Shown piece after piece: positions 43,945 to 58,849 of a stretch of 64,000 nucleotides of DNA. Position numbers and translations under genes: made by a program. How positions within the stretch are numbered: the stretch's first letter is position 1; every line of letters begins with the position of its first letter. Origin of the DNA: Taxawa tesnikishii (nom. ined.) (lineage: Eukaryota > Ascomycota > Dothideomycetes > Dothideales); the NCBI GenBank assembly GCA_030247885.1, contig JAPDRO010000031.1, positions 16,122 through 80,121 of the forward strand. The letters are read 5' to 3'. Below the pieces are notes generated by a model. That model was not told the DNA's origin and made no database searches. It was given only the letters and a program-made list of their open reading frames with translations.

Positions 43945-44405
43945 TCCTAAAAGAGAATATATACTTTTTAGATTTAATAGCATATTATAGATTAAAAGGA
44001 ATTGTTGCAATAGTATTTTATGAATTTAACTTTAGAAGAACACAAACAGCTCGGACTGTTTCGAGATACTGCTTAAGACTAAGAATGTACGTTGACCAGA
44101 TGTTATTATATTTAGATATGCATAATATAATATTGTTTATAGACGCAAATGGGTCTCTTTTTGCAGAAATACCTCCAGATTCTAGAGTAAACATGGAAAA
44201 TGCCCATATTTAGATTGAATCTTTAGATAGGAGTATTAATATTTGATCAGAAATGCTAAGGGACGCATATAATGAGTTAGTTAACTTAGATATAGAGTTA
44301 GTCCGTTTTGGGGTTAGGGTAGCTGACACAACATCAGTGCATTCTAACTTCAGACGAGCTAGAGATGCCCATAGTAGATACACGTCTAGACTTAGATTGG
44401 AATAA
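43926..44405 (+). pseudogene. ORF behind cox2 with in-frame TAG (copy 2)
   Basis: Same as 22502-22981: TAG at 44211-44213, frame otherwise open to TAA at 44403-44405. Starts inside the cox2 3' end in another frame and contains the nad4L-like LIAYYRLKG. Confidence 0.5.
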
Positions 44406-44807
44406 TTTAGGTCTTATATTACCTTTGCCCTGTAAACCTTTAAAGTAATTATTTATATATTAATACTAATAATAGTATAAAATTTGCTTTTTGCTATCGC
44501 TTTTTAATAAAAAAATATAAAATAAAAGGTTAATAACAATAACTCTAGAATAATAATAACTCTATAATATTTAGAGGTGTATTTCATATATATTTATATA
44601 AGCTAGCTTGTTATTTTAACTCTAAAATATTAGTAGTTTTAAATATAAGAGTTTAGAGTTTTTGCTCTTACCTTTGTAGGAGCTCTGTCTATATTATTTT
44701 TTTATCTTTTGATTAATATATCATAGAGATAAAACTTCCAAAGTACTATTGCATAAGTCATTCTGTGTTTTGCTAAAGCCTTTTTTACTTAAGGCTATTT
44801 TTTGCTT

Positions 44808-45246
44808 TATATGTTGAATTTTATTCAAATGTGGAATAATATTAGCACCAGTATATGCAGATAGCGATAGTTAATTAGAAGAGTTAGCCAAAAAGGACAA
44901 AGGGAAAGGTAGAGCTATTGAAGCTGAAAATCCTTCATCAGAACAGGGATTATATCCTAAGAGTTTAAGTGATGAAAAAAAGCCCAAATAGAGTATGATT
45001 TAGAGTATGCTAAGATGTTACAGGAACGTTAATATACAATATATGATGAAGCTAAATCATATCAACCTATACAAGATGTATATGCTTATTCTGATAGTTC
45101 TTAGAGTGTTATTCTTATAGTTCTTATACTATTATTCACACGGATTCATATTCAGATGATAGCGAAAAACTCAAAACAATAGAATTTATTCCTCTTTCTA
45201 ATACTTTTATCTACAGCTATTTCTTTAGCTACTAGTATTTAAATCT
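44808..45246 (+). pseudogene. eroded unidentified reading frame (copy 2)
   Basis: Mirror of 21660-22100 with the same stops and frame changes. Confidence 0.45.
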
Positions 45247-45367
45247 TATTTATTTTTACTCTAAAAGCTTAAACTTTTTACTTTAAAAGCTTAGGCATTT
45301 TAACTTTAAGAGCTTAGAATTTTTAACTCTAAATTTTTAGTCATTTTTATATACAAATTTTTGAAAT

Positions 45368-45637
45368 ATGAATTTTTCAATCTTTTTATTCTTAATAGGG
45401 ATATTAGGTTTTGTGTTAAATAGAAAAAACATCATACTAATGTTAATTTCAATAGAAATTATGTTATTATCTATAACATTTTTAATATTAATAAGTTCAC
45501 TTAGTTTTGATGATATATTAGGACAAACATTTGCTATATATATTATAACAATAGCAGGAGCAGAATCTGCAATAGGTTTAGGAATTTTAGTAGCATATTA
45601 TAGATTAAGAGGAAGTATATCAATACAATATAAATAA
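45368..45637 (+). CDS. nad4L: NADH dehydrogenase subunit 4L (copy 2)
   Basis: Identical 89-residue protein to 21269-21538; its stop overlaps the nad5 ATG by one base. Confidence 0.97.
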   Translation: MNFSIFLFLIGILGFVLNRKNIILMLISIEIMLLSITFLILISSLSFDDILGQTFAIYIITIAGAESAIGLGILVAYYRLRGSISIQYK

Positions 45638-47604
45638 TGTATTTAACATTGATAATTTTACCTTTATTAGGTTCAATAATTTCAGGTTTCTTTGGAAGAA
45701 AGGTTGGAGTAAGAGGAGCACATATAATAACATGTTTATCCGTAATAATAACAACAACTTGTGCAATACTGGCTTTTTTGAAGTAGGTTTAAACAACATT
45801 CCAGTGACAATTCATTTGTTCAGATGAATTGATTCTGAATCATTAAATATATCTTGAGGTTTCAATTTTGATAGTTTAACTGTATCTATGTTGATACCTG
45901 TATTAATAGTATCTAGTTTAGTACACGTATATTCTATAAGTTACATGAGTCATGATCCACATAATCAAAGATTTTTCAGTTATTTAAGTTTATTCACTTT
46001 TATGATGATTATACTTGTAACAGGAAATAATTATTTAATAATGTTTGTAGGTTGAGAAGGTGTAGGTGTTTGTTCATATCTTTTAGTAAATTTTTGATTT
46101 ACTAGAATAGCAGCAAATCAAAGTTCTTTATCTGCATTATTAACTAATAGAGTAGGTGATTGTTTATTAACTGTAGGTATGTTTGCAATATTATGATCTT
46201 TTGGAAATATAGATTATAGTACAGTATTTGCATTAGCACCTTATTATAATGAAACAATAATTACAATTATTGGTATTTGTTTATTAATAGGTGCTACAGC
46301 TAAAAGTTCACAGGTTGGTTTACATATTTGATTACCACAAGCTATGGAAGGTCCAACACCTGTGTCTGCTTTAATACACGCCGCTACTATGGTTACAGCA
46401 GGAGTATATTTATTAATGAGATCATCACCTTTAATAGAATATAGTTCAACAGTATTAGTACTTTGTTTATGATTAGGTGCTATAACTACAGTATTCAGTT
46501 CTTTAATTGGTTTATTCCAACAAGATATTAAAAAAGTTATTGCTTATTCAACTATGAGTCAATTAGGTATGATGGTAATAGCTGTTGGTTTATCAAGTTA
46601 TAACTTAGCTTTATTCCATTTAGTAAATCATGCTTTCTATAAAGCGTTATTATTCTTAGGTGCTGGTTCAGTTATACATGCAGTAGCAGATAACCAAGAT
46701 TTTAGAAAATATGGAGGTTTAAGAGAATTCTTACCTTTAACATATTCAGTTATGTTAATAGCTTCATTAAGTTTAGTAGCTGTACCTTTTATGACAGGAT
46801 TCTATTCTAAAGATTTTATCCTTGAGTCTGCATATGGACAATATTATCTATCAAGTACTATAGTTTATTTTGTAGCTACAATAGGTGCTATGTTTACTAC
46901 ACTTTATTCAGCTAAAGTATTATATCTAACTTTCTTAGCTAATCCTAATGGTCCTTTAGTAAATTATAAACATGCTCATGAAGGTGACTTGTTTATGACT
47001 ATACCATTAATTATTTTAGCTATTTTCTCAATATTCTTTGGATATTTAACTAAAGATATTTTTATAGGATTAGGAACTGGTTTCTTTACAGATAATAGTT
47101 TATTTATTCATCCTAGTCATGAAATAATGTTAGATACAGAATTTGCTGTACCTACATTCTTTAAATTATTACCATTTGTATTTACTGTATCATTAAGTAT
47201 ACTTTCTGTATTATTATCAGAATTCTTACCTAAATTACTTATTAATTTTAAATTCTCAAGATTAGGTTATAATATCTTTAGTTTCTTTAATCAACGTTTC
47301 TTAATTGAACTATTCTACAATAGATATATTACAGATCTGGTTTTAAAATTAGGGGTCAAACAACTAAGGTTATTGACAAAGGTTCTGTAGAATTATTAGG
47401 TCCTTATGGTTTAGAAAAGGATTGGTTAATTTAAGTAGAAATATTGCAAGTTTAGATACTGGTGTTATTACATCATATGCCTTATATATATTAGTAGGTT
47501 TAATATTTTACATACTAACACCTTACTTAGCTATGACGGATAATAATTTATTTATTATAATAATATTTGCTTTATTAACTACAATTAAAAGCATAAAAAT
47601 ATAA
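45637..47604 (+). CDS. nad5: NADH dehydrogenase subunit 5 (copy 2)
   Basis: As the left copy, with the same three single-base losses: T-run 45774-45779 (FFEVGLNN), G-run 47352-47355 ([12 protein letters not shown]) and A-run 47415-47418 ([11 protein letters not shown]). Val replaces Ile in YILVGLIF. Confidence 0.95.
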
Positions 47605-47712
47605 AATGAGCTAATTTTAAGATAAAAATTTTTTATATCTCTTTAAACCTAGAGTTTTGCATGTGAAAGTCGTCTTTACACTAGAAGTTTAGCCTGGCTA
47701 ATCTTAATTTTA

Positions 47713-47835
47713 TTTTAGTATTATATTTGGATTCAAAAACAATCCAAATATTACTTTAGTATTATATTCAAATTTAAAAATAATTCAAATATTACTTTAG
47801 TATTATATTCAAATTTAAAAATAATCCAAATATTA
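47713..47835. repeat. 41-base tandem repeat (copy 2)
   Basis: Mirror of 19071-19193, about three units. Confidence 0.85.
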
Positions 47836-48046
47836 ATGTTTACATACTAAAGGTGAATGCAAAAATTATAAAAATAAAATAATCTAAAATAAAATACATT
47901 AGTGATGTGTTTTATAAAAAGATTGGAAAAAGTTATCTCACCCTTGCAAGCGTTTTTTTAGAAAAAACGTTAAAATTATAAGAATTATTATTGCCTTTAC
48001 AATAATCTTTAACCTCTTTGATGTAAGATATATTGATATAATATTG

Positions 48047-48072
48047 TATACGTTAAAGTCCTTTAACGTATA
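48047..48072. repeat. perfect 12-base inverted repeat (copy 2)
   Basis: TATACGTTAAAG / CTTTAACGTATA as at 18834-18859. Confidence 0.8.
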
Positions 48073-48141
48073 GTGGTTTAATACCTTTGTAGGGGTATTG
48101 CCTTAAATATTTTCCATATTTAATTAATTATATGTTAATAA

Positions 48142-48213
48142 GACCCACTAGTCAAGTGGTTAAGACATAACGCTTTCACCGTTACATCTCGGGTTCGATC
48201 CCCGAGTGGGTTA
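48142..48213 (+). tRNA. trnE: tRNA-Glu(UUC) (copy 2)
   Basis: Same as 18693-18764. Confidence 0.94.
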
Positions 48214-48467
48214 TTAATCTTATTTTGTAATATTATATATTTTGTATAGATTTATAGATTTCATATTTTTAAGATATGATAAAAATTATAATAGTAATTT
48301 ATACAAATATATATTTTTATTTGGTCGGAGTATAAATTACGATACAATTCTATAATGTACGATACATTTGTACCGAGGATAATGGAGCTATACACGGTAT
48401 AACCCGGGTAAAAGAAATAAAGATTCGGAAGTCGTATACTGCAAAACCTGGATGGTTTTGCACCAAA

Positions 48468-48539
48468 GGGGATATAGTTTAATTGGTAGAACGTCGATTT
48501 TGCACATCGTTATTTTAGGTTCGAGTCCTAATCTCTCCA
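48468..48539 (+). tRNA. trnA: tRNA-Ala(UGC) (copy 2)
   Basis: Two G more at the 5' end than the left copy, so GGGGATA can form the acceptor with TCTCTCC. This is probably the correct form. Confidence 0.92.
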
Positions 48540-48572
48540 AAAAATTATGGTTTTAATTTTTAATAAATTTAA

Positions 48573-48646
48573 GCTCGAGAAGCTCAACCTGGTAGAGCGG
48601 AACTCTGAAGATGTTTAGGCTATAAGTTCAAATCTTATCTCGAGCA
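48573..48646 (+). tRNA. trnF: tRNA-Phe(GAA) (copy 2)
   Basis: Same as 18262-18335. Confidence 0.9.
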
Positions 48647-48702
48647 GTAAATATAATTTAATATAATTAATATGGCGCAAAAGCGATCGCTTTTGCGTAT
48701 AA

Positions 48703-48786
48703 AAGGTAATGATGGAATTGGTAGACATGAATAGCTTAGGACTATTTGATATTTAAATCTTATCCGTTCAAGTCGGATTTACCTTA
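48703..48786 (+). tRNA. trnL: tRNA-Leu(UAG) (copy 2)
   Basis: Same as 18122-18205. Preceded by a palindromic GCG element (GCGCAAAAGCGATCGCTTTT). Confidence 0.94.
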
Positions 48787-48801
48787 GTGTTATTTATTAC
48801 A

Positions 48802-48874
48802 TATGTTGTGGACTAATCGGTAAGTCATAAATTTTTGGTATTTACTATTGGGTGTTCGAATCACTCCAACATAA
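48802..48874 (+). tRNA. trnQ: tRNA-Gln(UUG) (copy 2)
   Basis: Same as 18034-18106. Confidence 0.93.
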
Positions 48875-48896
48875 CATTATATAATTTACAATAAAA

Positions 48897-48970
48897 GGTG
48901 GATATAGTTCAATAGGTAGAACAACTGTATGTGGCACAGTAAGTTCCCTGTTCGATTCAGGGTATCCTCC
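48897..48970 (+). tRNA. trnH: tRNA-His(GUG) (copy 2)
   Basis: Same as 17938-18011. Confidence 0.92.
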
Positions 48971-49032
48971 CATAAATATTAATTTTGTGCTAATATGTAT
49001 CATTTTTTATAAAATATTAAATAAAATAAAAC

Positions 49033-49105
49033 GCCCGAGTAGTTCAACAGGTTAGAACGTTAATTTCATGAATTAAGAATGAGAATTCGATTTTCTCCTT
49101 TGGCT
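49033..49105 (+). tRNA. trnM: tRNA-Met(CAU) (copy 2)
   Basis: Same as 17803-17875. Confidence 0.88.
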
Positions 49106-49107
49106 CA

Positions 49108-49865
49108 TGCCGAAAAGCACATTAAATAATTTACATTTCAAAAGCTGGAAAATTATATATTCAGAGACAAATTAAAAAAAAGCCAAATTTTACCACTCTG
49201 CTTCTAATAATATTATAATATACGATGACGCACTAAACAATAAGAAAAGGATATTACAAGATAATAAAGAAAAATGCGGAATCTAGAAGTGAGTTAATAA
49301 AATAAACGGTAAAAGTTATGTAGGAAGCTCTGTTAACTTAAGCTCCAGGCTGTCTAATTATTTCTTTTTAAATTACTTAGTTAAAAGAACCTCATAACAT
49401 AGTAGTAAAATTTATAATGCTCTGTTGGTTCACGGGCACGAAAATTTCCGTCTGGAGATACTGGAGTACTGTGATAAATATCATACGATTAAAAGAGAGC
49501 ATTTTTAGATTAATTCTTTTAAACCTGAGTATAACATATTAACTAAAGCAGGATCTAGTTTAGGTTTCAAACATTCTGATGAAACACTCTTTAAATTTAA
49601 ATCACGTAAGTTAAGCAATGAAGCTTTGTCTAACTTAAGAAAAGCAAAAGTAGGTGCGGTTTTATCTTCTTTAGCTAAAGCCAATCAATTACTATCTACA
49701 TCTCATACTATTATCATAAAAAATATTGAAAACAATGATACAAAAGAATACAGTTCTATTCGCAATACTGCAAGACTACTAAAAGTAAATCATGCTACTT
49801 TGTTAAATTACATAGATAAAAATAAGTTGTTTAAAGGTAAATACATAATAAAAAAAAGAAATTAG
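49108..49865 (+). pseudogene. GIY-YIG homing endonuclease pseudogene (copy 2)
   Basis: Stops at 49284-49286 (Tyr of GIY), 49395-49397 and 49506-49508, all in one frame, as in the left copy. Here the frame ends at TAG inside tRNA-Val; the left copy has two more A in the run before the tRNA, so its frame reads through the tRNA. Confidence 0.85.
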
Positions 49866-49928
49866 CTCAATTGGTAGAGCAACCGTTTTACACACGAGAG
49901 GTTAGGTGTTCAAATCACCTATTTCTTA
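49856..49928 (+). tRNA. trnV: second tRNA-Val(UAC) (copy 2)
   Basis: Same as 16979-17051. Confidence 0.85.
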
Positions 49929-49929
49929 C

Positions 49930-50004
49930 ATGTTATTAACTTTATTATCTTATTTACTACTTTCAAATGCTCTAACTTTTAGAAAAAACAAATCTATTTT
50001 ATTT
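49930..50004 (+). pseudogene. displaced 5' fragment of nad2 (copy 2)
   Basis: Same as 16903-16977; 24 codons of nad2 then TAA. Confidence 0.85.
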
Positions 50005-50345
50005 TAAAACCTTACTATAATGTCTTAAGTGTAGCAGGATCTAGCTTAGGATTTAAGCATAGTGAGGCTACTAAAGAACTTTTCCGTAAAACTCGTTTAG
50101 GTATTAAAAAAGCTAGATCACTAAATAAAAAAGTGTATCCAAATTTTCTGTGATAACTAACTTAAGATAAAAAGTCCAGCTTAGTAAATAGTATAGGTCA
50201 TAGATTAGACTTAGGTAGAAGATTTATGGAATATTATAGCTATAGTCGGATATCTAATGAAAACCGTTAATTTCCTATACATAATGCTCTTTTAAATTAT
50301 GGTTATTCTGATTTCAAACTAGAAATATTTGACTTCTGTGACCAC
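50003..50345 (+). pseudogene. shuffled GIY-YIG fragments (copy 2)
   Basis: C-terminal piece at 50003-50150, 27-base repeat near 50162, upstream-type piece at about 50190-50345, second 27-base repeat near 50350. Mirror of 16531-16904. Confidence 0.7.
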
Positions 50346-50523
50346 TCATTTAAGATAAAAAGTCCAGCTTAGTAAATTGGACTTTTTAGTAAACAAAATA
50401 CAATTATAGAACTCTATGTTTATGATACATGTCCTGTTATATGGCTCTTAGCCATATAACATTATATAGCGTTATTTTTTTAGAAAAAGATTCGTATAGT
50501 AAACATACATATATTTAATAAAT

Positions 50524-52266
<1,743 letters not shown>

Positions 52267-52381
52267 TGGCAACTTCTTTGGCCAATGTTCAGAAATTTGT
52301 GGTATTTTACATAGTGCAATGCCTATAGTTATCCAGTCAATTTCCCTAGAAAAATTTTTAACTTGATTACAAGAACAGTAA
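52267..52381 (+). pseudogene. displaced 3' end of cox2 (copy 2)
   Basis: Same as 14525-14639, abutting the cox1 stop. Confidence 0.92.
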
Positions 52382-52429
52382 TCCTAAAAGAGAAAAAGGC
52401 AAAATTTAAAATAAATAAAATAAAAAAAA

Positions 52430-52500
52430 CTCCTATTAGCTTAATGGTAGAGCAGGATACTTCTAATATCTGGATCCAAGTTCAAGTCTTGGATAGGAAT
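52430..52500 (+). tRNA. trnR: tRNA-Arg(UCU) (copy 2)
   Basis: Same as 14406-14476. Confidence 0.88.
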
Positions 52501-52753
52501 ATATTCAAATATTTGGAGATATAAAAGAATAAGCTCTTAAAACTAAAATAACTCCCATTTATATATTACTCTCAAAAGAAATAGCACGAGATAAAATAAG
52601 TATTAGAAAGAGAAAAAATTTGTATTTTTTATATTTTATTTTATTTTTTTAATGAAAAGGAGAATTCTCTTAAGTAGAGTTATAACTAGAGTTAGAAAAC
52701 CTCATTTATTAATACTATCGTTATCTTTGTTAAAGAAAGTGATATACTAGGTG

Positions 52754-53830
52754 CTAGAATAAAGAAATATTGCTAGGTATTATTTCGAAACTGTATAAAA
52801 TACAAGGAACTAGTACAATAAATGCAATAACTATAGGCAGTAGGATTGTTCAACAGAAAGTCATTAACTGATCATAACGGATACGAGGGAATGATGCTCT
52901 CACTCAAATAAATGTAAAAATCATTATACTAGACTTTAGTCCTAGACTTAAACCAGAGATTAATCCTTCTATTAAAGGATAAGATAGAAATTCAAGTTTA
53001 TCAACAAAAATATAAGTATAATCAATTTCTTGGATTAGATAAACCAATGGCATAACATTTAAAAGATAACCTCCAAGGAAAAGTATACTAGTTAATATAC
53101 AAATAAGCACTATACTAGCATATTCAGCTAAAAAGAAGAATACAAAAATACTAGCTGAATGTTCTGTCATAAAACCACTAACAAGTTCTGATTCAGCCTC
53201 AGCTAAATCAAAAGGAGCTCTATTAGTTTCTGCAACTGAACCTATGAAAAATATAACAAAAATAGGAAATAATGGTATTATAAATCATATAGCTCTTTGA
53301 GCTTCTATATTTACAGTTAAATTTAAACTTCCTGTTAATAATAAAACTAATAATATAACAGAACTTAAAATTAATTCATAACTAATTAATTGAGCTGTAC
53401 TTCTTAATGAACCTAAAAATGCATATTTAGAATTAGCAGATCAACCAGCAAGTAATATACCATAAGTTGAAAGTGAAGAAACTGCCAACATATAAAGTAT
53501 ACCTAAATTAAAATCTCATATAGCTAACCCAGGACCATATGGTATAACAGCATAACCTAAAAGTGAAAAAATTAAAGTTATTACAGGTCCAAGGAAAAAT
53601 AAAATAATATTAGCTTGTGTAGGTGCTACATACTCTTTTAATAATAATTTTAAAGCATCAGCAAATGCTTGTAATAAACCATAGTAACCTACTGCATTAG
53701 GACCTAATCTTCTTTGCATACTAGCCATAGTTTTTCTTTCAGCTATAGTTACAAAAGCAACAGATAATAAAGCAGGAACAGTAACCAATAAAACTTCAAT
53801 AACAGAAATTAATGTAGGTAAATATAACAT
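52754..53830 (-). CDS. nad1: NADH dehydrogenase subunit 1 (copy 2)
   Basis: 358 residues, intact. GSVAETN here, GSIAETN left, from three changed bases at 53234-53237; otherwise the same. Confidence 0.97.
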
Positions 53831-54174
53831 GTTAAAAAATAAAAAGCTTAGTTTTTAAAATTATTAACAAATTGTATAAATTTCTAATATAGATTAAAAA
53901 TAACTAGGTTAACTCCATATGTATGATATACATTTATAAATAAAATTATCATTAATATATTGTGTATTACTAAAATCAATAAGAATAAGTAGAGATATTA
54001 GCCTAAAGTTAATCTGATATAAGCACCTTATTATCTTTAGTTTACATAGAGATTCTTAAACTTAAGGAGAAACTATGTATTTTCCTTCAAAGATAGTTAT
54101 CCTATTTTAACTTACAGCTTTTTTTATATTTTACTTAGACTATAAAAATTCTTATAAAAAAGAATCAAAGAATT

Positions 54175-54500
54175 TTAAGGGTCTATGTAACTAGGCGTTT
54201 CAGCACTTAAATTTGCGTTATAACGGATTAATGGACCTTTTCATTCAGATGGTCTTTCATAATTAAAGTCTGCATTTTCTAGTTCAACTAGAAAATTATA
54301 TTTATCCCTAACCCTTTTGTTTTTCTACTAATCCTTCAATATCTCTTTTGATTATGTCTTTTCTGGCTTCAATACATAATAACGAGATTAATCTTCTTGT
54401 GATACACTGTTATGTGAACTTAAAGTAATATCACCTATAAAATATAAAACCCTTTCAGCCAAATTAACTTTCCCTGACAGAAGTTTAACATACTTTTACT
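54175..54500 (-). pseudogene. remnant of an unidentified ORF (copy 2)
   Basis: Mirror of 12405-12730 with the same broken frames. Confidence 0.45.
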
Positions 54501-54999
54501 CATTTATAAATACATTTAGACTAAAAATTATTTTTGCCAAAGCGCAAAGTTTACTTTAGATGTTTTTTGAAAATATTTTATCGCTAAAGCGCCAAAGGTT
54601 ATAATATTAAAAAGTGCTAATTATTAAGGTTAGATGTATATCGCACAAAATAATAATCTCAATTATCTTTATAGTTTAAAAGGCAAAATGATTGGTGAAC
54701 TTTATGAAAAAGTAAAAAATAACCAGAGAATTTTTTTTGCGTTAAACCAAGATTTACTCAAAATCTGACTCTAATTTTTTATGTTTAGTTATTGTAAATT
54801 TACCTTAATCTTATTTTAAACATTTAACAAAATAAGGATTAAGATTAATATTTTTAACGCAAAAATTTTTTATATTTTTAACGCAAATTTTTATCTTTTT
54901 AAAAGTATTGTAATAAGGGTTTTTAATTATCAACGCTAAAAGCTCTTAATTTTGTAAACTAAAAATAAATTTTGTGTAAATTTACATATAAAAGTTCAA

Positions 55000-55658
55000 T
55001 TATTTCTGCTTTATAGTTATAACTATAGCTCCAACCATAGCCAGTAAAAGAATTATAGATGTAATAATAAGTCAGAGAGGATAACTAGTATAAAGAATAT
55101 TTCCTATTGTAGTTATGTGAGAAGTCTCTGCTAAATTTCCATCTCAAATTTGAGATGATACAAATGCTATTTCATTACTATCTTTAGATATATTAAAAAA
55201 TCCTTTTAAAGAATAATTAATTTCATTAACATTAGTTGTATGAGAAAAGTTTATATTTGAATATACTACATTACCGTAAGCACGATTTGAAGGTAAAGTT
55301 TCATATAAAGTAGTAATGAAAAAATACCAATTAATACCGCTAACGGTATACTATTACTAGAATCTGTTACAAGTTCAGATATTCTTACATTAATTAACAT
55401 TAAGATAAAAATAAATAATATAGATACAGCCCCTACATATACCAATAAGTAAGATAAACCTATGAAGTTTATACCTACCATCATTAAGTAGCCAGCAATA
55501 CTTAAAAATAAACCTATTAAAAATAAAACAGAAACAATAGGGTTTTTACTAATAATAACTAAAATTCCACATAAAATAGCAGCTAAAGAAATAAAGTTTA
55601 AGAAAATATAATTTGAACCGTTAGTATACGTTTCATTTAGGAGAAATAAATTTAACAT
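55000..55658 (-). CDS. nad6: NADH dehydrogenase subunit 6 (copy 2)
   Basis: Same as 11246-11904, including the one-base loss after SLLLY. Confidence 0.93.
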
Positions 55659-55802
55659 ATGTTATTAAAAAATTAAATCTAATGGTACAACAATAAAGTA
55701 TAGTGTGCATATAGTAAAAAGATATATATCATACAAAAAAGAATGTATGTCTATAAAATTTTATTTTTATTTTCGGTTGGGTTCGGTATAAACCCAGCCT
55801 AC

Positions 55803-55873
55803 ATTCTTACCCAAGATTTGAACTTGGACGTTGATATTAGGAATATCTTGTTCTACCATTAAACTAGTAAGAG
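55803..55873 (-). tRNA. trnR: tRNA-Arg(CCU) (copy 2)
   Basis: Same as 11032-11102. Confidence 0.8.
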
Positions 55874-56007
55874 TTTTTTTTAATTTTTAACGCCAAAGCG
55901 CTATTTTAAGATTTTTATTAATTTTTTAATCTATGTATAATTACAAAATTATACTGTAATATGCAAAGCGAAAATATAAGTCTCATTTAATATACTTTAG
56001 AAGTAAC

Positions 56008-58137
56008 TTAATAACTGCTTACTCAACCTTTTAATCCAAAAGAACCATTACGGGTTTTAGAACTTATTTTTGTATACTGTAAATTAGGTTTAGTATTACC
56101 TCTTAGCATAACTGATGATAAAGATTTATAAGAAGAATCTATATTTTTTAAACTTCCTTTGTATTTTAATTTAAAAACAGATCTTGAAGCAGTTAAACGC
56201 CTAGACAGTCTACCTCTAGCTTCCAGTCTTACACCGTATATAGCTTTATGTTTAATTGAATTTAAAACATTTTTTTGTAAACTAGTTTCTTTTTGTGATA
56301 TATTAGAATATTGAGTTTTTTCCATATTAGGGAAAATATTGTATAATAGTTGATGTAATACATCTTTATTTTTTGGCATAATAGAAATAAATCTATTTAT
56401 TTTTAAAGTTCTATATTTGTTTATAAACTTTGTAGGTATTTTTTATCATAAAAAGATAGTTTGTTTAAAATGGGTAATTTAACTAATTTAAAGGCTTTTT
56501 TAAAACTCTTAGTAATCTATTTTGCCTGTTTCTTAATTTTATAGCAATAGACTGTGAAAAGATATCACTGTTTAAATGTAGATATTTCAAATTAACAAAA
56601 TTAAATTCAACTTTTTTGTGGTATATCTTAGATATTATTTTTTTTAATCCAAGTAAAAATCAGTTTTTAAATTTATTATTGTTAAATGTCAACATTTGTA
56701 CATAATATAAATATAACATTTCTTTTTTATATGATTTCTTTATAAAATTTTTATAATATTTAGTTTCATAGTTTAAAAAGTTTTTATTGTTTCATTCAAG
56801 TATTTTAAGAAGAAAATTTTTCTGTTTTCTAACTTTTCTAATAATTCTTGAACCTTTTAGTGACACAATGTTAATTTTTTTATTAGATAACTTTTTCTTT
56901 TTTTAGAGAACTTTTTTCTTTAAAATCCTATAAAGATTTTTTAATAAAAATAATTTTTTTTAATGCTAACCCTAAAGCGCCAGAGTGGTTTTTTGTGAAA
57001 TATTAGATAAAGTATAAATATTATGATTATACATTTTACTAATAACAAATAACTTATGAAGGTTTCTTAATCTATATATAAAATTTTTAATTTTTCTAGG
57101 TTTTCTATTTTTATTCATCAAGTTAGAAAAAAATTGGTTTTTTTCAATAGATAGCGCTTTGGCGTTAAAAGAATTTATATTTCTTCTAGTATTAAAAAGG
57201 TTTTTATCTGGCTTATTACTCTTTATTCTTGTAAATGTTATAAGCGTTTTAGCTTTATTTATATGTTTAGTAAATATATTTTTGTTTTTACTAAATATAT
57301 TTTTATTATTTAATAGAGAGTAATATTTTCCCATTAATGATGTATATTTGTCTTTTAAGCCAGAGTTTTTTATAATAAAAAGAAAATTTTTTAGGCTTTT
57401 TTTGTTAAATGAGTAAAATTTAAAGAAAAATTAGTTTTTATTTTTTAGTATAAAACTTCTTAGATCTTTTAAATCTTTTGGTATTAAACTTAGGTAAGTT
57501 TAGATTTTTTTATATAAACAGAGTTATTATTTATTCTTTTATGTATTATAAGCGTTTTAGTATTACTTATATGTTTAATAAATTTACTTTGGTATTTACT
57601 AAATGTATTTTTGTATTTACTAAATGTATTTTTGTATTTACTAAATACATTTTTATTTGTATGTTTGCTTTTACTAGGTAAGATAGGTATGCTTTTAAAA
57701 AGGAATATTTTATATAAATTTTTTAATTTATTATAAAAAATTTCTTATTTCTATTATAGAGATATACAGTTATTATAACTTTGTTGTTAGTGTGTTTCAT
57801 TTCTGCTTTACTTACAAGTATTCTATTTAAAGATAATCGTTTAAATCTAACTTGTACTCTTTTAGATTTTTTTATTAAAGAGCGGACTTAAATTAAAGTA
57901 ACTTTTAATTAACTTATTTACTATGTTATCTACTATAGGTAATGTTTTAATGTAATTTTTGTTATAGGAATATATACTATTAGATCATTCTTTATTTGCA
58001 GGTGGATAATGTCTTTCATCTATATTCTTATTATTTTCGTTATTAATAAAAGGATCTGTAGAAATATAGTTGGATTCCAATGTGTGAGGAAAAAATGTAA
58101 AATTTTCTTTGGTTTTTTTTTCAAATAAGTTTAACAT
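56008..58137 (-). CDS. rps3: ribosomal protein S3 (copy 2)
   Basis: As 8772-10898, but run lengths differ: an open stretch of 120 codons (56972-57334) joins parts split on the left, and the C-terminal region is open from [11 protein letters not shown] (56379) through SFGLKGWVSSY. Other breaks remain. Confidence 0.85.
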
Positions 58138-58496
58138 AATATTTATTACGTAAAAGAAAAATTTTGTTCTGTTGTTTTATGCAAAAGAAATATATATTAG
58201 TAAAAGCTTTTAAGCTAACTAATCTCTTTTAATTAATAAAATGTAAGGAAATCTGTAAATTAGTCTAAATTTTAGAGGTGTTTAACGTTTTTATGTATAA
58301 ATAAACTTCGCTTCAAGTATAATATGTAAGTATTAATATGAAATTAAAAACTAATCTTTTAGCTTAATAAAAATTGAAAAAATATGTATTACTATTATGT
58401 AACAAAATTGTTTGGATTATTTTTATGAAAAAGGAAAAAGATTAAGTAAAATAGTAATAAGTTTAAGTAGACTCAGAAAAATCATCAAAATACTTG

Positions 58497-58687
58497 GATA
58501 AAAATAAGCCGGGTTCTGTATATACATATAAATCTAAAAAATGCTTAATAGAGGTTTAAATTCAACAATCATATAATACTATTTAATATGTATATATCTT
58601 ATAAGTTTTATGACTTTTATTTTCTACCAAGTACCAAAATTTTAATCTTTAAATTCTATTTATAAAGCACTGGACTTTCCTATGTTA
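58497..58687 (-). ncRNA. rnpB: mitochondrial RNase P RNA (copy 2)
   Basis: Conserved regions I (58672-58681) and V (58504-58519) unchanged relative to 8222-8412. Confidence 0.88.
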
Positions 58688-58849
58688 TTATATAATAATA
58701 AACACTTTTAATTTTATATCACAAGTATTTAATACTAAAATATCATTAATAAACTATTAAATAAACACTTATAATAGTTTATTTAAGATAGTATTAACTA
58801 TACTACTATTTTATTAGGTGTATATATTTTATAAACTTTTTTTATTGTA